Assembly (NCBI GenBank): GCA_023260815.1
Contig: JALQUE010000342.1
Span: 1-5,803, forward strand
Reading direction: 5' to 3'
Origin: Roseovarius sp.
GTDB lineage: Bacteria; Pseudomonadota; Alphaproteobacteria; Rhodobacterales; Rhodobacteraceae
Length of the DNA: 5,803 bases
A model generated the notes under the pieces. The model was not told where the DNA came from, ran no database searches, and saw only the letters and a list, made by a program, of their open reading frames with translations. Made by a program: the position numbers and the translations under genes. Below are positions 1-5,666 of the stretch, piece by piece; the stretch's first letter is position 1; each line of letters opens with the position of its first letter.

Positions 1-17
1 TAGCATGACCGAAATTC

Positions 18-24
18 GGAGGAG
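18..24 (+). promoter_or_regulatory. Shine-Dalgarno site of the FadL-type gene
   Basis: GGAGGAG, a near-perfect match to the anti-Shine-Dalgarno sequence, ends 10 bases before the ATG at 35. It lies downstream of the alternative in-frame ATG at 5, so it decides the start in favour of 35. The promoter must lie further upstream, outside the window. Confidence 0.8.
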
Positions 25-34
25 ACCTGACAAT

Positions 35-1144
35 ATGAAGAACGCATCGATCCCTGCGATCGCCTTCTGCATGGCAGCCGGCAGCGTCAGCGCCGGCGGA
101 ATCGACCGCTCCGGTCAGTCCATCGCGCCGCTGTTTCAAGACGGCAACTATGCCGAAATCAGCGTCGGCACCGCCATTCCATCCGTATCCGGCTCGGTCG
201 GCGGGATTCAATCCGGCGACGTGGCCAGTTCCTATTGGCAGTTCGGCGCGGCGATGAAGCAGCAGATCAACGACAATCTCAGCTATTCGATCATCTTCGA
301 TCAGCCCTTCGGCGCCGATCTGAAATATCTGGGAACAACCGCCTATCCGCTGCGCAGCACCTTTGCGGAACTCGATTCGTCCGCCTTGACGGGCGTTCTG
401 CGCTACCGGATGGACAACGGCATCGGCCTGCATGGCGGCCTGCGCGTTCAGCGCGTCGAGGCAACCGCCGGCGTGCCCGTGGTGTCGGGCTACAGCGTGA
501 CGGGCGAAGCCGGATATGGCACCGGCTATCTGGCCGGTTTCTCGTATGAGAGGCCCGACATCGCGCTGCGCATCTCGCTGACCTACAATTCCAAGATCGC
601 CACGGATCACCGCACGTCCGAAAGGCTGGCCGTGGGCGGCCTGGCTCTGACAACCACAACCGAGATCGAGACCCCGCAATCGGTCAACCTCGAGTTTCAG
701 ACCGGCATCGCGCAAGATACCCTGCTGTTCGGCGGCGTGCGTTGGGTCGACTGGAGCGATTTCACCATCGATCCGTTCGTCTACCGCACCGCGACGGGCG
801 TGCCGTTCCTGTCCTATGACGACGACACCTACACCTACACGCTTGGTGTCGGCCGCCGCATCACCGATACTTGGAGCGGCTCTGTCTCGCTGACCTATGA
901 GGACGGCGACTCCAACAAACCTGTCTCCAACCTCGGACCAACCAGCGGCAAGATCGGCGTGACCGTCGGCGCGCGCTACAAGACCGACAATTTCTCGGTG
1001 TCGACCGGTGTGAACTACACCTGGATCGGCGATGCCACCACCAACGTCCCGATCGCCGCCGGCCCGCCGCGCGTGTTTGCGCGCTCGTCCTTCTCGGACA
1101 ACTCGGCCATCGGCTTTGGCGTCAAGGTCGGCTGGCACTACTGA
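35..1144 (+). CDS. FadL/OmpP1-family outer-membrane channel protein
   Basis: Predicted outer-membrane beta-barrel of the OmpP1/FadL/TodX family, which lets long-chain fatty acids and other hydrophobic compounds cross the outer membrane. The 369-residue protein starts with a signal peptide: Lys2, a short hydrophobic stretch and a VSA cleavage site after residue 20, giving a mature protein beginning GGIDRSGQS. The mature part shows amphipathic beta-strand alternation, Gly/Thr/Tyr-rich segments, a conserved-looking FDQPFGAD segment near residue 90 and a final aromatic residue (Tyr), all normal for barrel proteins. It is shorter than E. coli FadL (about 446 residues) but fits the alphaproteobacterial version as I recall it. 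I chose the ATG at 35 over the in-frame ATG at 5 because GGAGGAG lies 10 bases upstream of it and the signal peptide then begins cleanly. It is a single gene closed by its own terminator. The substrate cannot be read from sequence; family assignment is confident, fatty-acid transport is inferred. Confidence 0.9.
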   Translation: MKNASIPAIAFCMAAGSVSAGGIDRSGQSIAPLFQDGNYAEISVGTAIPSVSGSVGGIQSGDVASSYWQFGAAMKQQINDNLSYSIIFDQPFGADLKYLGTTAYPLRSTFAELDSSALTGVLRYRMDNGIGLHGGLRVQRVEATAGVPVVSGYSVTGEAGYGTGYLAGFSYERPDIALRISLTYNSKIATDHRTSERLAVGGLALTTTTEIETPQSVNLEFQTGIAQDTLLFGGVRWVDWSDFTIDPFVYRTATGVPFLSYDDDTYTYTLGVGRRITDTWSGSVSLTYEDGDSNKPVSNLGPTSGKIGVTVGARYKTDNFSVSTGVNYTWIGDATTNVPIAAGPPRVFARSSFSDNSAIGFGVKVGWHY

Positions 1145-1167
1145 CGCCGGACCCTTTGCATGCAATG

Positions 1168-1199
1168 CCCCGCTCGGGAAACCGGGCGGGGTTTTTCTT
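1168..1199 (+). terminator. Intrinsic terminator of the FadL-type gene
   Basis: A 10-bp G/C-rich stem (CCCCGCTCGG at 1168-1177 pairing with CCGGGCGGGG at 1182-1191, including one G-T pair) closes on a GAAA tetraloop and is followed by TTTTTCTT. It begins 23 bases after the stop codon. This is a textbook Rho-independent terminator and it separates the porin gene from the metA cluster. The T-tract is on the + strand only. Confidence 0.93.
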
Positions 1200-1214
1200 G
1201 GGCGTCGCTTGGCA

Positions 1215-1243
1215 TTGACCTGCCCTGCGCCGCTGGCTACCAC
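1215..1243 (+). promoter_or_regulatory. Weak candidate sigma-70-type promoter for the metA cluster
   Basis: TTGACC at 1215-1220 matches the -35 consensus at five of six positions. With 17-bp spacing the -10 would be TACCAC at 1238-1243, which keeps only the T, A and A of TATAAT. It sits between the upstream terminator and the first gene of the cluster at 1266, where a promoter is expected. The weak -10 makes this tentative. No convincing operator palindrome is visible around it. Confidence 0.35.
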
Positions 1244-1265
1244 TTGCCCGCAGAAAGGACGCCCC

Positions 1266-2126
1266 ATGATCTATAAATCAGCCTCCGAGTGGCGCGACGC
1301 GGCCCAGAAGCGCGTGTTGTTCTATGGGATGTCCGGACTGGGCAAGACCCACCTGTCCACCATGCTGCGCGATGCGGGCGACTGGTTTCATTACTCCATC
1401 GATTACCGCATTGGCACCCGCTACATGGGCGAGTTGATCGCCGACAACGCCAAGGCGCATGCGATGCAGGTGCCGTTCCTGCGCAATCTGCTGTTGACGG
1501 ATTCGATCTATATCGGCTCCAACATCACCTTCGACAACCTCGCCCCTGTCTCGACCTATCTCGGCAAACCGGGCGATCCGGCCAAGGGCGGTTTGCCGAT
1601 CGACGAATACCGCCGCCGCCAGCAGCAATTCCGCACCGCCGAAATCGCAGCCCTCATGGACACCGCCCATTTCATCGACCGGGCCGAACGGCTTTATGGC
1701 TATCCGAATTTCGTCTGCGACACGGGCGGGTCGATCTGTGAATGGGTTGATGGCGACGATCCCGCCGACCCGCTCCTGACCGAGCTGTCGCGCCATTGCC
1801 TGCTGATCTATATCGAAGGCTCCGAGGCGCACACCCAGGCGCTCATCCGCCGGTTTGACCGCGCGCCCAAGCCGATGGCCTATCAGCCCGAATTCCTTGA
1901 TCAGGCGTGGGCGCAATATCTCAATGAAAACAAATGCCAAGCGGACGACGTTGATCCTGATGCCTTCATCCGCTGGACCTATGCCCGCGCGCTTGCGCAT
2001 CGCAAACCGCGCTACGAGGCGATGGCCAAATGGGGCATCACCGTCACCGCCGACGAGGTCGCCGAGACCCGCGATGCCGACGCGTTTGATGCGCTTGTGG
2101 CCACCGCGCTTGAGCGTAGCCCCTGA
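1266..2126 (+). CDS. P-loop NTPase/kinase-like protein of unknown function
   Basis: I do not recognise a characterised family. The 286-residue soluble protein has a clear Walker A motif, GMSGLGKT, at residues 21-28, directly after a hydrophobic strand (RVLFY). A Walker B-like strand ending in an acidic residue, FVCDTGGS, lies at about 149-156, and a second hydrophobic strand, CLLIYIEGSEAH, at about 178-189. The intervening region has an Arg/Gln-rich helix (YRRRQQQFR, about 115-123), and the C-terminal third is helical and basic. The size and a P-loop close to the N-terminus resemble small-molecule kinases, or single-domain ATPases, more than ABC or AAA+ proteins; that is inference. The ATG at 1266 has AAAGGA six bases upstream. 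The in-frame upstream extension to 1032 is rejected because it crosses the terminator. The gene is first in the tight + strand cluster and lies 40 bp ahead of metA, which hints at a metabolic role but proves none. Confidence 0.85.
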   Translation: MIYKSASEWRDAAQKRVLFYGMSGLGKTHLSTMLRDAGDWFHYSIDYRIGTRYMGELIADNAKAHAMQVPFLRNLLLTDSIYIGSNITFDNLAPVSTYLGKPGDPAKGGLPIDEYRRRQQQFRTAEIAALMDTAHFIDRAERLYGYPNFVCDTGGSICEWVDGDDPADPLLTELSRHCLLIYIEGSEAHTQALIRRFDRAPKPMAYQPEFLDQAWAQYLNENKCQADDVDPDAFIRWTYARALAHRKPRYEAMAKWGITVTADEVAETRDADAFDALVATALERSP

Positions 2127-2166
2127 CGCCCTATCTAGACCTGACCCGACGAAAGCCTGATCCACC

Positions 2167-3090
2167 ATGCCCATCAAGATCCCCGAAGACCTGCCCGCCT
2201 ATGACGTGCTTACGCGCGAAGGCGTCATGGTCATGTCCGAGGATCAGGCCGCACGGCAGGATATCCGCCCTCTGCGCATCGGCCTGCTGAATCTGATGCC
2301 CAAGAAGATCCAGACCGAGAACCAATTCGCCCGGCTGATCGGGGCGACGCCCTTGCAGATCGAATTCAGCCTGATCCGCATGAGCGAGCATCGCACCAAG
2401 AACACCGCCGCGGCCCATATGGAAAGCTTCTATCGCCCGTTCTCGGACGTGGCGGAAACCGGCGAGCGGTTTGACGGCTTGATCATAACCGGCGCGCCCA
2501 TCGAACATCTCGACTTCACCGACGTCACCTATTGGGACGAGCTGCAGACGGTGTTTGACTGGACACAGACCCATGTGCATTCCACCTTCGGTGTCTGCTG
2601 GGGCGGCATGGCGATGATCAACCATTTCCACGGGGTGCAGAAACACCTGCTGGATCACAAGGCGTTCGGCTGCTTCCGGCATCGCAACATGGACCCGGCC
2701 TCGCCCTATCTGCGCGGGTTTTCGGATGATTGCGTGATCCCCGTCAGCCGTTGGACCGAAATGCGCCGCCCCGAGATCGACGCCGTGCCGGGCCTCAAGA
2801 TCCTGCTCGACAGCGACGAGGTCGGCCCCTGTCTGGTCGAAGATCCCGGCCACGGCGCGCTCTATATCTTCAACCATCTGGAATATGACAGCGACACGCT
2901 GAAACAGGAATACGACCGGGATGTCGCCAGCGGCACGCCCATTGTCGTGCCGTGCAACTACTATCCCGGCGACGATCCCTCGCGCCCGCCGCAGAACCGG
3001 TGGCGCAGCCATGCACATCTGCTTTATGGCAACTGGATCAACCAGATTTACCAGACCACGCCGTTCGATCTGCATTCCATTGGCCGCTAA
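2167..3090 (+). CDS. metA: Homoserine O-acyltransferase (MetA), probably acetyl-CoA-specific
   Basis: Cytoplasmic enzyme that acylates the hydroxyl of L-homoserine, the first committed step of methionine synthesis; the product then goes to sulfhydrylation or the cystathionine route. The 307-residue length matches the MetA family (E. coli 309), and it aligns from MPIKIPEDLPA to the C-terminal TPFDL. Visible family features are LNLMPKKIQTENQF near 41-54, the nucleophile Cys144 in FGVCWGG, His237 and Glu239 in NHLEYD, and Arg251 in YDRDV, equivalent to the homoserine-binding Arg249 of E. coli. At the position equivalent to E. coli Gly111 this protein has Glu113 (GAPIEHLDF). In published work on this family Glu there goes with acetyl-CoA and Gly with succinyl-CoA, so O-acetylhomoserine is the predicted product. 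The Shine-Dalgarno sequence is weak, and no riboswitch fits the 40-bp gap upstream. The gene overlaps the following hydrolase gene. Family is certain; donor choice is inferred from one residue. Confidence 0.96.
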   Translation: MPIKIPEDLPAYDVLTREGVMVMSEDQAARQDIRPLRIGLLNLMPKKIQTENQFARLIGATPLQIEFSLIRMSEHRTKNTAAAHMESFYRPFSDVAETGERFDGLIITGAPIEHLDFTDVTYWDELQTVFDWTQTHVHSTFGVCWGGMAMINHFHGVQKHLLDHKAFGCFRHRNMDPASPYLRGFSDDCVIPVSRWTEMRRPEIDAVPGLKILLDSDEVGPCLVEDPGHGALYIFNHLEYDSDTLKQEYDRDVASGTPIVVPCNYYPGDDPSRPPQNRWRSHAHLLYGNWINQIYQTTPFDLHSIGR

Positions 3091-4042
3091 GATCCTCCTC
3101 GCAACCCTTGTCGCCCTTGTCGTTCTATGGGCCTATGTCCAGCACCGCGCCCGCCAGCACGAGGCCCGCGCCGAGGCGGCATTTCCCCCGCAGGGCCAGA
3201 TCCTCGATGTGAACGGTCACCGCGTGCATGCGGTGACAATGGGCGCCGGACCGGATGTCGTGCTGATCCACGGGGCCAGTGGCAATCTGCGCGACATGAC
3301 CTTCAGCCTCGCCCCGCGCCTTGCCGATCGCTTTCGTGTGACCGTGTTCGACCGTCCCGGTCTGGGCTATAGCGACCGCATCAACCGCACTGGCGCCACG
3401 ATCCGCCAGCAGGCCGCGCTTCTGTCGGATGCCGCGCGCCAACTGGGCATCGACCGCCCCGTCGTTCTGGGCCATTCCTATGGTGGGGCCGTGGCGCTGG
3501 CCTGGGCGGTCCACCGCCCGGATCATATCGCGGCCCTCGTGCCGCTGGCCGCCCCCGCGAAACCCTGGAAAAGCGATCTGAGCCTGTATTACAAGACCCT
3601 GTCGCATCCCGTGCTTGGCCCCGTGGTCATTCCGCTGCTCACAGCCTTTGTTCGTGATGCCCGCGTGGAACGCGCCGTATCCGAGATATTCGAGCCGAAC
3701 ACCGTGCCCCCGGGCTATATCGACCATGTCGGCGCGCCCCTCACCCTGCGCCGCGACGCTTTGCGCGCCAACGCCCTGCAACGCGCCAACCTGCTGGACG
3801 AAATCACCGCCCTGCAAGACGCGCTCGCGCGGCTCACCCTCCCGATCGAGATCGTCCACGGCACCGAAGACACCACCGTGGGTCTGCGCATCCACGCCGA
3901 GCCGCTCGCCGATCAGGTGCCCTCTGCCCGCCTCACCCGCCTGCCCGGCATCGCCCACATGCCGCACCACGCCGCCGAGGACGCGGTCATCGCCGCCATC
4001 ACGCGCGCCGCCGCCCGCGCCGGATTGCACCCCGGCGATTGA
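3080..4042 (+). CDS. Membrane-anchored alpha/beta-hydrolase, TTG start
   Basis: Serine hydrolase of the alpha/beta fold, substrate unknown. From the proposed start the protein has 320 residues. Residues 4-20 form one hydrophobic segment, followed by a basic and Ala/Glu-rich linker, so the catalytic domain is probably held at the cytoplasmic membrane or exported. Core motifs are the oxyanion-hole segment HGASGN (64-69), DRPGLGYSDR (91-100), the nucleophile elbow GHSYGG with Ser133, the acid Asp264 in HGTEDT, and a catalytic His in GIAHMPHH, most likely His293. A Ser nucleophile argues against haloalkane dehalogenase or epoxide hydrolase, which use Asp. The frame is open back into metA, but no good ATG or Shine-Dalgarno exists. 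TTG at 3080 puts the start just before the membrane segment and overlaps the metA stop by 11 bases, suggesting translational coupling. ATGs at 3011 and 3026 are alternatives and would add an Arg-rich N-terminus. Family is confident; the exact start is not. Confidence 0.83.
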   Translation: MAAKILLATLVALVVLWAYVQHRARQHEARAEAAFPPQGQILDVNGHRVHAVTMGAGPDVVLIHGASGNLRDMTFSLAPRLADRFRVTVFDRPGLGYSDRINRTGATIRQQAALLSDAARQLGIDRPVVLGHSYGGAVALAWAVHRPDHIAALVPLAAPAKPWKSDLSLYYKTLSHPVLGPVVIPLLTAFVRDARVERAVSEIFEPNTVPPGYIDHVGAPLTLRRDALRANALQRANLLDEITALQDALARLTLPIEIVHGTEDTTVGLRIHAEPLADQVPSARLTRLPGIAHMPHHAAEDAVIAAITRAAARAGLHPGD

Positions 4043-4066
4043 GCGGCCATAGTGGCCCGAACCTGC

Positions 4067-4075
4067 AGGGAGAGG
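4067..4075 (+). promoter_or_regulatory. Shine-Dalgarno site of ppk2
   Basis: AGGGAGAGG ends three bases before the ATG at 4079, and its GGGAG core (4068-4072) sits six bases before it. This favours the ATG at 4079 over the in-frame GTG at 4052, which lies upstream of the site and has no purine-rich stretch before it. Confidence 0.75.
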
Positions 4076-4078
4076 CTC

Positions 4079-4948
4079 ATGGAGCTGCCATTCGACGGGG
4101 CGATCAGCGCCTTTTATGCCAACGACGCCCCCGAGCGTATCCGCAACGCAATCCGCCGGGGCGAAAAAGGCGACATCATCGACGCGGGCTTTCCCCATTC
4201 CGAACGCCTGCCGCGCAAGCATTACGAGAAAGAGCTTGAGGCCCTGCAGACCGAACTGGTCAAGCTGCAGGCGTGGGCGAAATCCAGCGGCGCGCGCATC
4301 GCCATCGTCTTCGAAGGCCGCGACGCCGCCGGCAAGGGCGGCACGATCAAACGCTTCCGCGAATATCTCAACCCGCGCGGTGCGCGGGTCGTGGCGCTGT
4401 CCAAGCCGTCGGATGTCGAAAGCAGCCAATGGTATTTCCAGCGCTATGTCGATCACCTGCCCTCGGGCGGCGAAATGGTGTTCTTCGACCGCAGCTGGTA
4501 TAATCGCGGCGTGGTCGAAAAGGTGTTCGGCTTCTGCACCCATGCGCAACGCGAACATTTCTTCCACCAGGTGCCCGATTTCGAGAAGATGTTGGTGGAC
4601 GAGGGCATTCACCTCTTCAAATTCTGGCTCAACGTGGGCCGCGGCGAACAACTGCGCCGCTTTCTCGACCGCGAGGCCAGCCCCCTCAAGCAATGGAAAC
4701 TCAGCCGCATCGACGTCGAGGGGCTGGCCAAATGGGATGAATATTCCGCCGCAATCTCGGAAACGCTGGACCGCTCCCATACCAGCCACGCGCCCTGGAC
4801 CATCGTGCGCTCGGATGACAAACGCCGCGCCCGGCTTGAAACGCTCCGCCATCTGCTGCTGAATGTCGATTACGCCCGCAAGGATGCCCGCGCCATCGGC
4901 TCTCCCGACACCTCGGTCTGCGGCGGGCCGGATATCTGGAATGCCTAA
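4079..4948 (+). CDS. ppk2: Polyphosphate kinase 2 (PPK2 family)
   Basis: Cytoplasmic enzyme that transfers phosphate between inorganic polyphosphate and nucleotides, in this family commonly making NTP from NDP. The 289-residue single-domain protein is the usual length for one-domain PPK2. It has Walker A GRDAAGKGG at 80-88 preceded by the strand IAIVFE, Walker B VFFDRSWYNR at 134-143 with Asp137 and Arg138, and the lid-region segment PLKQWKLS at 202-209. FWLNVGRGEQLRRFLDR (182-198) is also characteristic. Gly after the P-loop Lys (GKGG rather than GKDG) points to class I-like rather than class III enzymes, which is inference. The ATG at 4079 is chosen for its Shine-Dalgarno site. The gene begins 36 bp after the hydrolase stop, and its last eight bases contain the start of the TetR-family gene, so the two are probably translated together. 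Preferred nucleotide (ADP or GDP) and net direction cannot be read from the sequence. Confidence 0.94.
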   Translation: MELPFDGAISAFYANDAPERIRNAIRRGEKGDIIDAGFPHSERLPRKHYEKELEALQTELVKLQAWAKSSGARIAIVFEGRDAAGKGGTIKRFREYLNPRGARVVALSKPSDVESSQWYFQRYVDHLPSGGEMVFFDRSWYNRGVVEKVFGFCTHAQREHFFHQVPDFEKMLVDEGIHLFKFWLNVGRGEQLRRFLDREASPLKQWKLSRIDVEGLAKWDEYSAAISETLDRSHTSHAPWTIVRSDDKRRARLETLRHLLLNVDYARKDARAIGSPDTSVCGGPDIWNA

Positions 4949-5558
4949 GCAGGGCTATCACCACGGCAACCTGAAACAGGCCCTGGTCGATGCCGCCCTG
5001 CGCCTGATCGAAGCCAAGGGGCCATCGGGCTTCACCCTCTCCGAAGCGGCCAAACAGGCCGGGGTGACACCCGCGGCGGTCTATCGCCATTTCGCCGGCC
5101 GCGACGACCTGATCGCCGAAGCCGCACGCCAGGGCTATGTGATCTTCGCCGACGTGATGCAGGACGCCTATGATCGCGGCCAGCCCTCGGCGCTCGCCAG
5201 CTTCGAGGCCACGGGCCGCGCCTATCTGGCCTTCGCACGGCACTATCCCGGCCATTACATCGCGATGTTCGAAAGCGGGCTGTCGGTCAACCGCACGCCC
5301 GAGCTGGCCCTCGTCGCGCGCCGCGCCCGCGCGGTGATCGAACAGGCCGCCGAAGACCTCAGCCAGCACATTCCCCCGGATCGCCGCCCCCCCGCCGCCA
5401 TGTTCAGCGCGCATGTCTGGGCGATGTCGCATGGCGTGGTCGAACTGTTCGCGCGCAATTCCCCCGGCACCGCCGTGCCCTTCGCCCCCGAAGAGCTGCT
5501 CGAGACCGGCATCGGCATCTACCTGCGCGGCCTCGGCCTCATCGCGCCCGACACCTGA
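4941..5558 (+). CDS. TetR/AcrR-family regulator with WHG-type C-terminal domain
   Basis: Predicted one-component DNA-binding regulator of 205 residues, a normal TetR length. The N-terminal domain starts YHHGNLKQALVDAALRLI (6-23). The helix-turn-helix follows at about 31-51, with FTLSEAAKQAGVTPAAVYRHF reading through the recognition helix, then GRDDLIAEA. The C-terminal ligand/dimer domain contains Trp160 and His164-Gly165 in VWAMSHGVV, the signature of the WHG subgroup. The ATG at 4941 is chosen because homologues begin within a few residues of the YHHGNL motif; the longer in-frame extension to 4863 lies wholly inside ppk2. It overlaps the ppk2 stop by eight bases and has only a poor Shine-Dalgarno sequence, so translational coupling is likely. 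Its target is unknown. Placement at the end of the cluster permits autoregulation of the whole unit or control of ppk2 only, but I see no clear palindromic operator. The ligand is unknown. Confidence 0.93.
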   Translation: MPKQGYHHGNLKQALVDAALRLIEAKGPSGFTLSEAAKQAGVTPAAVYRHFAGRDDLIAEAARQGYVIFADVMQDAYDRGQPSALASFEATGRAYLAFARHYPGHYIAMFESGLSVNRTPELALVARRARAVIEQAAEDLSQHIPPDRRPPAAMFSAHVWAMSHGVVELFARNSPGTAVPFAPEELLETGIGIYLRGLGLIAPDT

Positions 5559-5562
5559 ACCG

Positions 5563-5596
5563 GCCGCACCGCCCATACCCGCCGCACCGCCCATAC
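5563..5596 (+). repeat. Two tandem copies of a 16-bp repeat
   Basis: GCCGCACCGCCCATAC occurs at 5563-5578 and again, identically, at 5581-5596, giving an 18-bp period. A decayed third copy, about 11 of 16 bases matching by eye, may follow at 5599-5614. It lies just after the tetR-family stop and before the convergent terminator. It looks like a short slippage duplication in non-coding DNA. No function is apparent, and the strand is given only for reference. Confidence 0.8.
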
Positions 5597-5615
5597 TAAC
5601 CGCCGCGCCCAATCC

Positions 5616-5644
5616 AAAAGGGCCACCCAACCGGGCGGCCCTTT
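5616..5644 (-). terminator. Terminator hairpin between convergent genes, mainly for rpsI
   Basis: AAAGGGCC at 5617-5624 pairs with GGCCCTTT at 5637-5644. One A/C mismatch is followed by a further CCC/GGG stem and an AACC loop. Read on the - strand, the RNA ends in UUUU at 5619-5616, about 23 bases beyond the rpsI stop, as expected for an intrinsic terminator. Read on the + strand the hairpin ends in only three U residues (TTTCG), so it may also stop the metA-tetR transcript, but less strongly. Confidence 0.82.
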
Positions 5645-5666
5645 CGACAAAAATCGCAGGATCGTC

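Noticed and set aside
1210..1225. Sigma-54-like promoter (TTGGCATTGACCTGCC)
   Set aside because: The GG and GC elements are separated by nine rather than ten bases, and the -12 element lacks TTGC. The required spacing is strict.
2127..2166. Possible SAM-II or other S-adenosylmethionine riboswitch ahead of metA, common in alphaproteobacteria
   Set aside because: The gap is only 40 bases, too short for a SAM-II aptamer, and I see no matching pseudoknot-forming segments.
1278..2177. A 299-codon - strand open frame opposite the NTPase gene
   Set aside because: The + strand frame has a Walker A motif, a ribosome site and operon context, while the - strand frame has none. The similar - strand frame opposite metA (2131-3075) is rejected for the same reason.
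3080..4042. Hydrolase as a MetX-type homoserine acetyltransferase, given the alpha/beta fold and the adjacent metA
   Set aside because: MetX proteins are longer and carry a GGSxGGMQ-type elbow. This protein has GHSYGG and a membrane segment, and metA already supplies the activity.
4045..4057. Hairpin GGCCA-TAG-TGGCC between the hydrolase and ppk2 genes
   Set aside because: It has only a 5-bp stem and no following T-tract, so it is not a terminator. It is short enough to arise by chance in high-GC DNA.
3125..4852. A 575-codon open frame on the - strand opposite the hydrolase and ppk2 genes
   Set aside because: It is antisense to two genes with intact, recognisable motifs. Long antisense open frames are expected in high-GC coding DNA, and the translation (Gly/Ala/His/Arg/Gln-rich) shows no domain.
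4701..5630. A 309-codon - strand open frame opposite the TetR-family gene, with a Gly/Ala/Met-rich N-terminus
   Set aside because: It is a shadow of ppk2 and the regulator gene. The Gly-rich start comes from the reverse complement of the 16-bp repeat, and no ribosome site or domain is visible.
5540..5650. Proline/alanine-rich reading (PAAPPIPAAPP) continuing past the TetR-family stop in another frame
   Set aside because: The regulator already ends at a normal family length after YLRGLGL. The reading is a translation of the tandem repeat and would need an unsupported frameshift.
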